Positions 26,369 to 35,943 of a stretch of 64,000 nt of DNA are shown in pieces (within the stretch, counting starts at the first letter, position 1; each line of letters opens with the position of its first letter). The position numbers and the translations under genes were made by a program. Origin of the DNA: Nitrospira sp. Its GTDB lineage: Bacteria > Nitrospirota > Nitrospiria > Nitrospirales > Nitrospiraceae. The notes under the pieces are model-generated. The model ran no database searches. It was not told the DNA's origin and saw nothing but the letters and a program-made list of their open reading frames with translations. The stretch spans positions 124,001-188,000 of the forward strand of contig JALHPO010000002.1 in the NCBI GenBank assembly GCA_022842445.1, read 5' to 3'.

Positions 26369-27181
26369 ATGCTGACCTCTACATTCACCTTCCTACAAGG
26401 AATCGGGCCCACGACCGAACGCCGGTTCTGGCAAGAGGGATTGACTGACTGGCAAAGCTTCTTGAAACAGCCACGCATTGCCGGACTTTCTCCCGACAGA
26501 AAATCCCTGTACGATCGCGAACTCTCCCTGGCGCAATCGGAGTATGACGCCGGCGATCTGCACGCGCTGGCCTCGCGTCTGCACCGACGCGAACATTGGC
26601 GCTTCTATGATACCTGCCGGTCCGGACTCCTCTGCCTCGACATCGAAACCACCGGGCTGACGCCTCATGACGGGGCAAGCGCCGTGACCGTCGTCGGTCT
26701 CCATCGAAACGGCCAGACGATCGCTCTCGTTCAGGGAGACACGCTGACTGCCGATCGACTACAAGCCGAACTCGATCGCTGCACACTACTCGTGACCTTC
26801 TTCGGCACCGTCTTCGATGTGCCCTTCCTACGCGCTGCCTTTCCTCAGCTCCGATTTGAAATGCCCCACTTCGACCTCTGCCTGGCCGCGCGCCGTCTGG
26901 GACTTCGTGGAGGACTGAAACACCTCGAGCGAGAACTCGGCATCGAACGGGAATCCTCGCTCCAAGGTCTCGATGGCATGGATGCGGTGCGGTTATGGGC
27001 TCAGTGGCGGCATGGAGATCCCGCCGCGCTCAAGCTTTTGCTGGCCTACAACGCCGCCGATACGGAAAGCCTTGCGCCTCTCGCCTTGCTGCTCTATAAG
27101 GAAATGATGCTACAATTTGGCCCTGGCTCATCATCCTCCGCCGTAACACCACCAACCATTCACAGAGTATCCTCACGATGA
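26369..27181 (+). CDS. YprB-like ribonuclease H-fold 3'-5' exonuclease
   Basis: From ATG 26369 the product has 270 residues. A helix-hairpin-helix-like N-terminus (FLQGIGPTTERRFWQEG) precedes a DEDD exonuclease domain: LLCLDIETTGLTPHDG (motif I, DIE), LVTFFGTVFDVPFLRAAF (motif II, with FG in place of the usual YNG), and LLLAYNAADTESLAPLA (motif III). Relatives of YprB are predicted nucleases of unknown substrate. The stop overlaps the PP2C start by four bases. Confidence 0.85.
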   Translation: MLTSTFTFLQGIGPTTERRFWQEGLTDWQSFLKQPRIAGLSPDRKSLYDRELSLAQSEYDAGDLHALASRLHRREHWRFYDTCRSGLLCLDIETTGLTPHDGASAVTVVGLHRNGQTIALVQGDTLTADRLQAELDRCTLLVTFFGTVFDVPFLRAAFPQLRFEMPHFDLCLAARRLGLRGGLKHLERELGIERESSLQGLDGMDAVRLWAQWRHGDPAALKLLLAYNAADTESLAPLALLLYKEMMLQFGPGSSSSAVTPPTIHRVSSR

Positions 27182-27927
27182 GCACATGGGTCGGCATCGG
27201 CCGAAGCGAAATCGGTTTGGTTCGCACCATGAACCAGGATGCGTTTGCCACCCTCGACCCGCTGGGGCTGTGGGCCGTTGCGGATGGAATGGGCGGCCAC
27301 GTAGGCGGAGAAATCGCTGCACAGGCAGCCATTGCCAGCATTACCGCGCAGGCTCAGCTCTCGGCCGACACGCTCCGGCAAGGACAAACCGCTCCTCCGA
27401 CGTTCTTAGCCGATGCGATCATGCAGGCGCACCATGCAATATTGGGGCGAGTCCAGCTCGAACCCAAGCTCAGAGGCATGGGGACCACTATCGTGCTGCT
27501 CTACATTGAAACGACGGAAGTTTTTACGGCCCATCTCGGCCACCTTGGCGACAGCCGCGCCTACAGGTTCCGATCAGGAATACTCACACCGCTCACCCGC
27601 GACCATACGCTGATTGAAAAATATCTCGATCGTGGCATCCTCACCCCGAAGACCGCTCGGACACACCCAGAACGGCATGTCCTCACTCAGGCACTGGGCA
27701 TGTCGGCACCGCTAAAACCCTCAATTTCGTCCTACCCGTTAGAGCCGGATGATCTTTTACTGCTCTGTTCAGACGGACTCACCAAGATGATGGAAGACGA
27801 CGACATCCAAGATATCTTCAAGGCGGGAAAGGGCGACCCGATTCGAACCTGTGATCGTCTCATCGGTGAATCCCTCGACCGTGGCGGCACAGATAACGTA
27901 ACTGTCGTCGTGATCGCACATACCTAA
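27178..27927 (+). CDS. PP2C-family serine/threonine phosphatase
   Basis: All PP2C motifs are present in 249 residues: RTMNQDAF, AVADGMGGHVGGEIA, GMGTTIV, HLGDSRAYRFRSG, LTRDHTLIEKYL, LTQALGMS, LLLCSDGLTKMM and GGTDNVTVVVI. The aspartates bind the two metals. It lacks a membrane segment and so acts in the cytoplasm, usually opposite a Hanks-type kinase, but no such kinase lies in this window. Coupled to the exonuclease by ATGA overlap. Confidence 0.95.
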   Translation: MSTWVGIGRSEIGLVRTMNQDAFATLDPLGLWAVADGMGGHVGGEIAAQAAIASITAQAQLSADTLRQGQTAPPTFLADAIMQAHHAILGRVQLEPKLRGMGTTIVLLYIETTEVFTAHLGHLGDSRAYRFRSGILTPLTRDHTLIEKYLDRGILTPKTARTHPERHVLTQALGMSAPLKPSISSYPLEPDDLLLLCSDGLTKMMEDDDIQDIFKAGKGDPIRTCDRLIGESLDRGGTDNVTVVVIAHT

Positions 27928-27948
27928 CCCCTACCGCTCGCGTTGCAG

Positions 27949-27977
27949 TTGACAATACCCGCAAGACCGTGTAGGTT
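27949..27977 (+). promoter_or_regulatory. Weak candidate promoter ahead of the SnoaL-like gene
   Basis: A perfect TTGACA (27949-27954) is followed after 17 bases by TAGGTT, a poor -10 match, about 60 bases before the start at 28036. Confidence 0.35.
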
Positions 27978-28035
27978 TTCAACCCAATCTTTTGCACTTC
28001 TCTCACACAGAGAGTTCAATCACCCGGAGCACCCT

Positions 28036-28923
28036 ATGACGGTTCGTAGTGTATCAATAGTACTGTGTGGCCTGCTGAGTTTCATCGGCGCGGCTTCTTC
28101 GGCATCCGCAGGCGCTCCGGATCCGAACAGTCCTGAAACGGTCATTCGTGCGCTTGTCCATGCCAACGCTGAAAAAGACATGCCCACCCTCTCCCGTCTC
28201 ATGGCGCACGATGCCGATATCACCAGCTATTCGATCGGCGGACGCAAATACGTCGGGTGGCCGGAATTCGAACGGGAGATGCAGGAAGAGTTTGTCAACG
28301 CGCAGAAGCTGGAAATCCCGATTACGGAATTGAATGTCTGGACGAAGGGCGATGTGGCCTGGTTTACGATGGAACTCGACTATATCCGTTACGTCGGGAA
28401 GGGGACGGAACTGAAACGGACCGTCCTCCCCTTGAGAGAAACCGGGGTCCTCGAACGCCGTAACGGGCAATGGGTCATGCTATCATGGCACGAGTCATTT
28501 CGATCCGCTCAAATGACCGGTCCGGTCGCTCAGCAGTCCACCGCTTCAGCAGGAACTCGCCTCGTGAGCAACCCACCAAGCGCTGCGGTGCCCGATCTCA
28601 GTGGAGAGTGGGATATTCTCGAAGTCGAAGACGACAAGCGGTACAAGGCGACATTGGACAAGACCGGCAACGGTCCCTACACGCAACACGGCGGACGGTT
28701 CATCACGACCAAGTTTGAGGATCGCCTCTGGCAGGGCACCTGGCAGCAACCAGGCAACAACCGCGAGGGAGGATTTGAAGTTCTCCTCTCGGAAGACGGC
28801 ACCGAAGCCAAAGGGATCTGGTGGTACACACGAGTGGAAAACCACAAGAACATTCCGCCGAAGGAACATGGCGGCACCTACCATTGGAAACGCACATCTC
28901 CCGCCCCGTCTGCATCCAAATGA
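28036..28923 (+). CDS. Exported protein with SnoaL/NTF2-like domain
   Basis: The 295-residue product starts with a signal peptide (VLCGLLSFIGAASSASA). Residues about 35-155 form an NTF2-like domain of the SnoaL type: SPETVIRALVHANAEKDMPTL, then AWFTMELDYIRY and GQWVMLSWHESF. From about 185 an unrelated beta-rich domain follows (SGEWDILEVEDDKRYKATLDK, then GTEAKGIWWYTRVE), similar to secreted lipocalin-like repeats that report how matter resists extraction; no function is known. It precedes the copper-enzyme-like gene by about 80 bases. Confidence 0.78.
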   Translation: MTVRSVSIVLCGLLSFIGAASSASAGAPDPNSPETVIRALVHANAEKDMPTLSRLMAHDADITSYSIGGRKYVGWPEFEREMQEEFVNAQKLEIPITELNVWTKGDVAWFTMELDYIRYVGKGTELKRTVLPLRETGVLERRNGQWVMLSWHESFRSAQMTGPVAQQSTASAGTRLVSNPPSAAVPDLSGEWDILEVEDDKRYKATLDKTGNGPYTQHGGRFITTKFEDRLWQGTWQQPGNNREGGFEVLLSEDGTEAKGIWWYTRVENHKNIPPKEHGGTYHWKRTSPAPSASK

Positions 28924-29005
28924 GCCGATTTTTCCTTTCATCAATCAGACACTCGGAGTCCGGTCCAAGACACAGTCAGATTTTTCATCTTCCGCTGGAG
29001 GCATT

Positions 29006-30007
29006 ATGAAAACGTTTCTCGTCGCATTGTTTACCCTCGTCATAGGATCATCCGCCTATGCCGACGGCGGGCATACTCACCATGCCGTGCCCACGCTCAA
29101 GAAACAGGTGGCTTCGTCAATCGCGTATGGAGAGAACACCGCGACTCTTACATTCGGCCCCATCGATCTTCCGGCCGGCCATAGCGAAGGCGACATGGGC
29201 GATTCGATGCCGCGGTTCAACTTTCAGTTGCCTGAGGACAAGTATTTGATCGGCTTTAAGGCGGCCCTTTCTACGATCGATGGAAAGGAATTGCCAAGAA
29301 ATTATTTGCACCATATTTTGATGATCAATAACACCAAGCCTAGTGTCTCCTGCCCCGGTGAGCCGCTCTTCTTCGGTGGAGCCGGGCTTGAAATGTCCGA
29401 GACCCAATTCCCTGACGGATACGGAGTCAAACTCGCGAAAAACGATAAGCTGATGACGGTCGTGGCGTTCTATCATGGCGCCCCGCCCACGAAGAATGTC
29501 ATCGCAACCTTCACAATGGAATTCGCGCCGAAAGCCAAACCGGTCAAGGAAATGGAGATCTATCAGGTCGGAGTCAACATCGTCTGTTTCACTAAGTTCG
29601 GCGATCGCCCCGCAGATCAGACAGACGAAGGGATTGAAATCGGACCGGGCGTCCAGGTCCGTACAGCGCCATTGAAGTTCAGCATGGACGGTTGTGTCAA
29701 ATACGCGTATCCACATGGCCATGATGAGTTGCTCATGATCGCCTTGGAGAATAAAACGAAGAAACAGACGCTCCTCCGGACTGTGCCGGATGTCGAACGT
29801 GACGGAACAATCCGTGAGTTCTTGTCCCACCAAGTCTATAAAGACAGCCAGGGATTCCAAATTTCCAAGGCAGATGATTATGAGATGGTGATGGTCTACC
29901 ACCATTCTCTACAGAAAACTGAACCTCAGCATGGGATGGGCAACTACTTGTTATATATGACGCCCGGAACATGTCCTCAAGAGAATCGGACTGCCTCCGC
30001 ACAATAA
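29006..30007 (+). CDS. Exported protein resembling PHM/Nod19-type copper proteins
   Basis: The 333-residue product has a signal peptide (FLVALFTLVIGSSAYA) and a mature N-terminus rich in histidine (GGHTHHA). LPRNYLHHILMIN with a pair of histidines, SCPGEPLFFGGAGLEMSETQ, YHGAPPTKN and YPHGHDELLMIALEN resemble the two jelly-roll domains of copper type II monooxygenases and the plant Nod19 family. Cysteines at SVSCPG, IVCF, MDGCVKY and PGTCP could form disulfides. Copper binding is plausible, catalysis unproven. A strong hairpin follows. Confidence 0.6.
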   Translation: MKTFLVALFTLVIGSSAYADGGHTHHAVPTLKKQVASSIAYGENTATLTFGPIDLPAGHSEGDMGDSMPRFNFQLPEDKYLIGFKAALSTIDGKELPRNYLHHILMINNTKPSVSCPGEPLFFGGAGLEMSETQFPDGYGVKLAKNDKLMTVVAFYHGAPPTKNVIATFTMEFAPKAKPVKEMEIYQVGVNIVCFTKFGDRPADQTDEGIEIGPGVQVRTAPLKFSMDGCVKYAYPHGHDELLMIALENKTKKQTLLRTVPDVERDGTIREFLSHQVYKDSQGFQISKADDYEMVMVYHHSLQKTEPQHGMGNYLLYMTPGTCPQENRTASAQ

Positions 30008-30024
30008 TCGTCCCCCCTTCCTAC

Positions 30025-30062
30025 CGCAGACCTGCCGGACAGTCTGTCCCGGCAGGTCTGCG
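30025..30062 (+). terminator. Strong 14-bp hairpin after the PHM-like gene
   Basis: CGCAGACCTGCCGG (30025-30038) pairs perfectly with CCGGCAGGTCTGCG (30049-30062) around a ten-base loop, 17 bases after the stop. No T tract follows, so it may terminate poorly or protect the mRNA 3' end. Confidence 0.65.
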
Positions 30063-30311
30063 CATCTCCTTCAGACTCGACCAGCCGTCCAAAAATGTTC
30101 ACTTATTCATTCGCATAGCCCCTTCCCCTACCAAAGAAGTGGCCTCCGGCCTGGGTTTCTCTCCGCGCTTTGTGGTATCAAAACAGAAGTCTGCGCTAAG
30201 ATATCGATTACGCCAAAGCGATGGCCAGAGAGCCGCTGACACACAGCGGACTGCCTGAGCGACTTCGATCTCTGGGGCAGGCGGTTACCCAGAAACACCG
30301 GGGATCGTGCC

Positions 30312-33300
30312 ATGCCTCAGCCTCAGAGCGAACCACTTGCGATCCTGCTCATCAATGAGAGTGCCGAAGAAATCAAACTCACCACCCTCAGTTTCCGCGG
30401 CTTTTTTCCAAACTGCCGAGTCGAAGCGGTCTACTCCTTGGAGGAAGCGCTTCAATGGGCGAATCGGACATCGTGGCAACTCATTCTGCTCGATGACCGG
30501 TTGCTCGCTCAGCGTGCTGCCTCCATTTTTCCCGAGCTGAAACAGCTTGCCCCCTCCGCTACAATCGTGCTGCAAACCGAACGCAGCGACTCCACGACCG
30601 CAGTGAATGCGCTTCAGGCCGGCGCGGATTTTCTCCTCTACAAGAAATCGCCTGCGTTCCTCACAGAACTCATGCTCTACACAAAAAACGCGATCGAAAC
30701 ACAAACACTGCGCCGTGCGTTTGAATTGACACAAGCACGCCATGACCGACTCATCGACACATTGGCCGACGTTTTCTATGAACTCGATGCGGAGGGGCAG
30801 TTCCGGTATCTCAGCCCCCTCATCGCTCCATTGCTGGGCTACACACAAGACGAATTGATCGGCGCTCCCTACTCAACCATCGTATCTCCAGATTATCTTG
30901 ATCGCGTACGCTATTGTTTCAATGATCGTAGAACAGGAGCGCGAGCCTCCCATCGGATAGAAGTGACTCTTCTCCGAAAGTCGACTGCCGATCAACCGGC
31001 CCTCACCCACATGAGAGCTGAGATCAGCGCGAAGGGACTCTATGATGCGCAGCGACGCTATCTCGGAACTGTCGGCCTGTTGCGTGACATATCGGAACTC
31101 CGCCGCCAGGAGGACACGATCCGTCATCTAGAACACCGGCTCCTGGAGTCCGACCGGCTTCTTACCTTGGCACGACGCGTTGCGGCATTATCAAATGCCC
31201 TGCGCGTCCAGCATGCCGCCATTCAAGAGAAATCCCGACACCTCCTCAAGACCATCCACGAGTCCCGTCTCACCGAACAGGCAGAATCCCTGCTAGTCCA
31301 GACTTCCGAAGCCGCACATCTCGCGGATGAACTCACGCTGGCAACCACCGAACCTCTCACACGCAGAACCACCGTCAATGACATCTTTGAGACCATTCTG
31401 GCCGCCGCTCAATCTCCTCTGCTCAGCACTGACCAAATTGAGCGATTCTATGCGTCGAATCTTCCTCCCTTCACAGGGGATCTTGACGCCTTGACGCAGC
31501 TCCTGGGCATGCTCCTGTCACATGCCCAACGTTATGTCGCTGCGGTCGGAAGCCGTCATCGATTGCGAATCAGCACCACCCTGATCGGTCCGCATGGCAC
31601 TCCGATACATCCTGGATTGGCTCTGTCCCCGCCGGTGCCTCCGATCGAAGTCGCCATCCAGATCCAGGAGACCGATGCCCTTACCACAGCACAGGAACTC
31701 CCGATCCAAGCAATCGGCAATCTTTTCGATGCCTATGCGTTTATCAAACAACTTGGTGGCCGTTGGGATTTCCGAGCCCCCGTCGGAGGCTTGCTCTCGA
31801 TCAACGTGTGGATTCCACTGGAGCAGACGCCTCATCCAGCCAAGACTCCGATACCCCCTCCCCCACCTCTTAATTTGGAAAATGCTCTGATCGAACAGCC
31901 TCCCTTGACGCAGGTTTCTACGACAGCGCCTCCCACGCCCTCGCCTTCTGCCCTTCCTATCCCCGCATCTCAGCCGTTACCTGACCGTCGCAAGAACAGA
32001 CGGACGGCCACCAATCTGCCGGCACGTCTGACCCTCGGCAACACACTGTACAGCGGCACCTTGACTGACCTGAGCCCGACCGGCGCGACATTGGAGGTTG
32101 AAGGTCTCCTTCCATCACTTGAATACCACTCCGCTTCAGTGGTCCTCCAGACAGCCGCCAGTCAGTTAACGTTACACGGTACGGCGCATGACCGCGGAGG
32201 ATCATTACCCCAAGCCGCCGCTGAGCGACAGACCTCGCGTCTCGCATTCCAGTTTATCGCACTTGACGATACTGAACATGCGGTGTTGGTGTCGCTCATC
32301 GAAGAAGCGCGCGCGCTGGCCCTCACAGTTGAGGTGCTGCTTTCGCCACCGAGAAAGGATGCCGACCTTGCCGATCCCGCCACAGAAACCGTCCTTCGAG
32401 GCACGGATCATCGTGAAACCGTGAGAGTCCGGGTCTCACTGCCTGTCCGCATTACGGCTCCATCGATCAAACCCGGAGCCGGTCAAACATTGGGGCGAGC
32501 CGTTAATCTCAGCCGAAGCGGCGTATGCCTCCAAACAGAGTCGTGCCTGGAAATGACCCAAGACATGGTCGCTCTTCATTTCTCTTCTTACAGCGCCTTT
32601 GATCCACCGCGTGGGCATGAACCGGAAGCACCCGAAGCGATTCTGAGCGGCCGCATCGTTCATATCACTTCCAACCATACTGTGCTCTCTGAGTCGAAAC
32701 CAGGTTCGTCACCGACAGGACAACTCATCGGTATCCGTTTTGAGCAGTTGACCCCCTTCGCAGAACGGGACATCAACCGTGTGATTGCCCAACATACCGG
32801 CTCCTCAATGGATCTAGCCGGCACCACGGGCTGGTCATCGATTGTCAGCACAAGACGGGAATGCCGGAATGCACGGAACCAGATGATCGCCGTGACGGAT
32901 GATCATGCCCGCCACCAGATTTCGCCAAACGCGCCCATTGTTCTCATCATCCCCGGATTTGGATTGATACAAACGGACTATGCGCCGCTCTCGTTTTCTC
33001 TGGCTGCCAACGGTTTCCGCATCCTGCGCTATGATCACACAAATCATGTTGGCCAGAGCGACGGCGACATCCTACAGGTCACATTGCGCAGCATCCAGAG
33101 TGACCTCCAAAGCGTATTGGACTTTGTCCGCGCCACCTGGCCGAGCGCTCCATTGACGCTCTTCGCCGAAGACGTTGCTGCGCGAGTGGCGCTAAAAACC
33201 CTGGCTAAAAACAACCCCGATGCTCATCTGCTTTTGCTGAATCCCGTTCTCAGTATCGAGGGTGCGCTCTCAGCTGTCTACGCTCCCGACGCCATTGGAA

Positions 33301-34532
33301 ACTACCGGCAGGGTGTTCGGCGAGGCGTCGCCAATCTGTGGGGCCTCAATATCAACTTCGATCAATTCGTCGGCGACGCCATTGCAGGAGACTATGTTGA
33401 CGTGGCCTCATCGGCAGCGGACTTTGCCAGACTGACAACCCCGCCCATTCTCTTGACTTCTCCCGGCTCACATCGTCCTCTTGAAAACATGTTTGGACCT
33501 CAACTCGACATGTTCTCCGCCATAGTATCTGTACCGGTCATCGTCCCATTACAAGCCGATGTGTCTGGAAATTCCAGTGCATATGACGAACGTCATGCCG
33601 CGGCCTTCCGGACCATCCTCAAACTCATCTCCGCTCCGTTGACCGGCAGTTCTCTATCCCTTCAAATACATGAACCGAATATACGGGCTGTTCGCCAACA
33701 GCAACAGTTGGAGCAAGAGCGCGTCCGCCTGCGCCACCATGTGTCGCAAGCAACGCGCGGTGCTTTGTGGATAGCGCATTTGGCGCAACTGCCGCAACTT
33801 GGACATCAGCCTGACTACTGGAGGCTGGAAAACGATCTCTATCGCCGGCTCCTCCCTATCGAACCAGGCATGGCCGTCTTGGACATTGGCTGCGGAGAAG
33901 GTGACCTTGCCCGCATCATGCTGACTGACCAAATTTATCGGTCCATCTACAAAAGCGGGCTGCCGGACGGTCCTTTCTGCTATATCGGCGCCGACTATTC
34001 ACGAGAATCTCTGGACCATACCGAACAGCAGGTCCATGCCTTCGCTCAGAAGCTACCCTTCCAGATCGCAACAGGTTTGTCCGCCGACCAATTCTTAAAG
34101 ACCAGCTGGCTGCATATCGACTGGCATTCCCCCCTGCCCTTAACCGAGGGATCGATCCAGCGCATCCTATGCAATCTCTCTCTTTCCTTCTCACCCTCTC
34201 CTCTTTATAGCCTCCGGAAGTTGCTCCGTGTTTTGCATCCGGATGGACGGGCTGTGATCACGGTCCTTCAACCGCACACCGACCTCACAACACTGTTTCA
34301 CCGCCACCTGCGCGCGTCGGCTCAAGATCAGTTCGGCACATCAGCCCAGATTCTCCTCCATCATCTTGGCCGCCTGCGTGAGGCCATTCGTCATGGATTG
34401 CTGCATAGCTACGAACGCAATGAGCTCACTCGCCTGCTGGTCCATGCCGGCGCCGATCCAATCCAGGTTGTTCCCACCCTTGACAATCAAGTGCTCCTCG
34501 CCGTCATCCGGAAGGGCAAATCCTCTGGCTGA
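30312..34532 (+). CDS. Giant multidomain protein: receiver-like, PAS, pseudo-histidine kinase, two PilZ, LuxD-like hydrolase, methyltransferase
   Basis: The 1406-residue protein is read here as follows. About 8-130 is receiver-like: D61 is present in LILLDDRL, but the acidic pocket reads LLINES. About 145-262 is PAS. About 265-340 is DHp-like without the histidine. About 350-503 is HATPase-like without N, G1 or G2 boxes. About 505-557 is proline rich. PilZ 1 spans 558-680 (RRKNRR, DLSPTG) and PilZ 2 spans 697-830 (RETVRVR, NLSRSG). About 860-1080 resembles LuxD acyl-transferase/hydrolase (PGFGLIQTDYAPL, FRILRYDHTNHVGQSDG), with aspartate 954 where the nucleophile serine is expected. About 1165-1400 is a class I methyltransferase (VLDIGCGEGDLA). 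It probably senses and integrates signals, perhaps c-di-GMP, in the cytoplasm. Two-component genes follow. Confidence 0.85.
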   Translation: MPQPQSEPLAILLINESAEEIKLTTLSFRGFFPNCRVEAVYSLEEALQWANRTSWQLILLDDRLLAQRAASIFPELKQLAPSATIVLQTERSDSTTAVNALQAGADFLLYKKSPAFLTELMLYTKNAIETQTLRRAFELTQARHDRLIDTLADVFYELDAEGQFRYLSPLIAPLLGYTQDELIGAPYSTIVSPDYLDRVRYCFNDRRTGARASHRIEVTLLRKSTADQPALTHMRAEISAKGLYDAQRRYLGTVGLLRDISELRRQEDTIRHLEHRLLESDRLLTLARRVAALSNALRVQHAAIQEKSRHLLKTIHESRLTEQAESLLVQTSEAAHLADELTLATTEPLTRRTTVNDIFETILAAAQSPLLSTDQIERFYASNLPPFTGDLDALTQLLGMLLSHAQRYVAAVGSRHRLRISTTLIGPHGTPIHPGLALSPPVPPIEVAIQIQETDALTTAQELPIQAIGNLFDAYAFIKQLGGRWDFRAPVGGLLSINVWIPLEQTPHPAKTPIPPPPPLNLENALIEQPPLTQVSTTAPPTPSPSALPIPASQPLPDRRKNRRTATNLPARLTLGNTLYSGTLTDLSPTGATLEVEGLLPSLEYHSASVVLQTAASQLTLHGTAHDRGGSLPQAAAERQTSRLAFQFIALDDTEHAVLVSLIEEARALALTVEVLLSPPRKDADLADPATETVLRGTDHRETVRVRVSLPVRITAPSIKPGAGQTLGRAVNLSRSGVCLQTESCLEMTQDMVALHFSSYSAFDPPRGHEPEAPEAILSGRIVHITSNHTVLSESKPGSSPTGQLIGIRFEQLTPFAERDINRVIAQHTGSSMDLAGTTGWSSIVSTRRECRNARNQMIAVTDDHARHQISPNAPIVLIIPGFGLIQTDYAPLSFSLAANGFRILRYDHTNHVGQSDGDILQVTLRSIQSDLQSVLDFVRATWPSAPLTLFAEDVAARVALKTLAKNNPDAHLLLLNPVLSIEGALSAVYAPDAIGNYRQGVRRGVANLWGLNINFDQFVGDAIAGDYVDVASSAADFARLTTPPILLTSPGSHRPLENMFGPQLDMFSAIVSVPVIVPLQADVSGNSSAYDERHAAAFRTILKLISAPLTGSSLSLQIHEPNIRAVRQQQQLEQERVRLRHHVSQATRGALWIAHLAQLPQLGHQPDYWRLENDLYRRLLPIEPGMAVLDIGCGEGDLARIMLTDQIYRSIYKSGLPDGPFCYIGADYSRESLDHTEQQVHAFAQKLPFQIATGLSADQFLKTSWLHIDWHSPLPLTEGSIQRILCNLSLSFSPSPLYSLRKLLRVLHPDGRAVITVLQPHTDLTTLFHRHLRASAQDQFGTSAQILLHHLGRLREAIRHGLLHSYERNELTRLLVHAGADPIQVVPTLDNQVLLAVIRKGKSSG

Positions 34533-34653
34533 AACGTGGCTCGCCATGTATACTGCACTCTGGTCGCAGCCATGATTCTTCGCACGAGATTCTTTTGAAA
34601 GAGTTTCGGCACAGAAATCTGCGACGTGCGTTCACCACTCTCAGCCTCTACGT

Positions 34654-35925
34654 ATGACCGACCGCGCACTCCCACAGATGATGACTGCGCAGTCCGCTGC
34701 TGAATCGCTACGGCATCTGACACAGTTCTCACAAGCCATCGGGGAGATCACAAGCATCCCCGAAACCGCCGAGCGCGTGCTATCAGAATTTTCAGAAATG
34801 GCGCAGTGCCAACAGGGCGCCCTGTATCTCGCCGAGCATGAACGCGCGGATTTTCGCCGTCTGGCTACACAGGGGCTGAGTTCGACGGAACCGGCACCGC
34901 TTACGATTTCGGCTGATCATCCCCTTGTGCGTTTTCTTGCTACACATCAGCAGATTGCAGACCACTCCACCGGCACCAGCATTGCTGCGGACGCACCCCT
35001 CGACAGGCAATCACCGCCGCTGGATGGGATGTGGGGCAACATAATCATCCCGCTTGTCAATCGTGGGCGGTTGGTTGCCTTTGTCCTGTTCCAATCAAAA
35101 CCGGCGACACGCCAACTGGGCTCCGAACCTATTGAACTCTTGACAGCTATGGCCCAAAGCGCCGCGAATGTCTTGGACTCCCAATTGATCTGCGAAGACC
35201 TGCGTCAATCTCAAACGCTGATGCGCCGCACGGATCGGCTGCGTTCACTGGAAACCATCGCCGGAGGATTTGCTCACGAAGTCAGAAACCCCCTGACATC
35301 GATCAAGACCTTTATCCAGCTGGCTCCTGAACGAAAAGACGACGCCGAGTTCATGCTCGATTTCAGCCGTGTCGTACTGGACGATGTCTATCGGATCGAG
35401 CGCTTGATCCAAGAAATTCTCGACTATGCCCGCCACATGGAGCCAAAACTGACCGAAGAAGATGTGAACGAAATCGTGTCGTCATGCTTGTACTTCATCG
35501 ATGTCCAAGCGCGCTCCCAAGAGATCAAGATTGAAAAAGAGTTGGCGTCTGAGTTGCCTCGTGTCATGCTGGACCGGCAGCAAATCAAGCAGGTCCTGTT
35601 GAACTTATTTCTCAATGCCATGGATGCAATCGGCAAGCAGAGCGGCACACTTCGAGTCAGAACCAGCAAGATGATGAAACCGGAAGGCGACACCTGGGTA
35701 CAGATCGAAGTTCAGGATACGGGGTGCGGGATTCCGGAGGCAAATCTCGAACGCGTATTTGACCCCTTCTTTACTACCAAACACGACGGTGGAGAGAACG
35801 AAGGCACAGGGTTGGGATTGGCCATCGCCCATCAAATCGTTCAAGAGCACCGAGGCAACATTCATGTGCAAAGCGCCGTAGGAGTGGGCACGACCTTTCA
35901 CATTAACCTGCCCTCTCACGCGTAA
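34654..35925 (+). CDS. GAF-domain sensor histidine kinase (NtrB-like)
   Basis: The 423-residue protein lacks membrane segments. A GAF domain spans about 25-170. The phosphoacceptor is H208 in GGFAHEVRNPLTSIKTF. The ATPase core has the N box (LFLNAMDAIG), G1 (VQDTGCGIPEA), F (VFDPFFTTKHDG) and G2 (GTGLGLAIAHQIV). This core is like NtrB/AtoS kinases that partner NtrC-type regulators, and an NtrC-type gene starts 18 bases downstream. It lies 121 bases after the giant gene, same strand. Confidence 0.95.
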   Translation: MTDRALPQMMTAQSAAESLRHLTQFSQAIGEITSIPETAERVLSEFSEMAQCQQGALYLAEHERADFRRLATQGLSSTEPAPLTISADHPLVRFLATHQQIADHSTGTSIAADAPLDRQSPPLDGMWGNIIIPLVNRGRLVAFVLFQSKPATRQLGSEPIELLTAMAQSAANVLDSQLICEDLRQSQTLMRRTDRLRSLETIAGGFAHEVRNPLTSIKTFIQLAPERKDDAEFMLDFSRVVLDDVYRIERLIQEILDYARHMEPKLTEEDVNEIVSSCLYFIDVQARSQEIKIEKELASELPRVMLDRQQIKQVLLNLFLNAMDAIGKQSGTLRVRTSKMMKPEGDTWVQIEVQDTGCGIPEANLERVFDPFFTTKHDGGENEGTGLGLAIAHQIVQEHRGNIHVQSAVGVGTTFHINLPSHA

Positions 35926-35943
35926 TAGACAGATAGGAGAGTC

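Noticed and set aside
30100-30311. Possible c-di-GMP riboswitch in front of the giant gene
   Set aside because: GGCCTCCGGCCT and CGCCAAAGC fragments occur, but not in the order or pairing of a GEMM aptamer.
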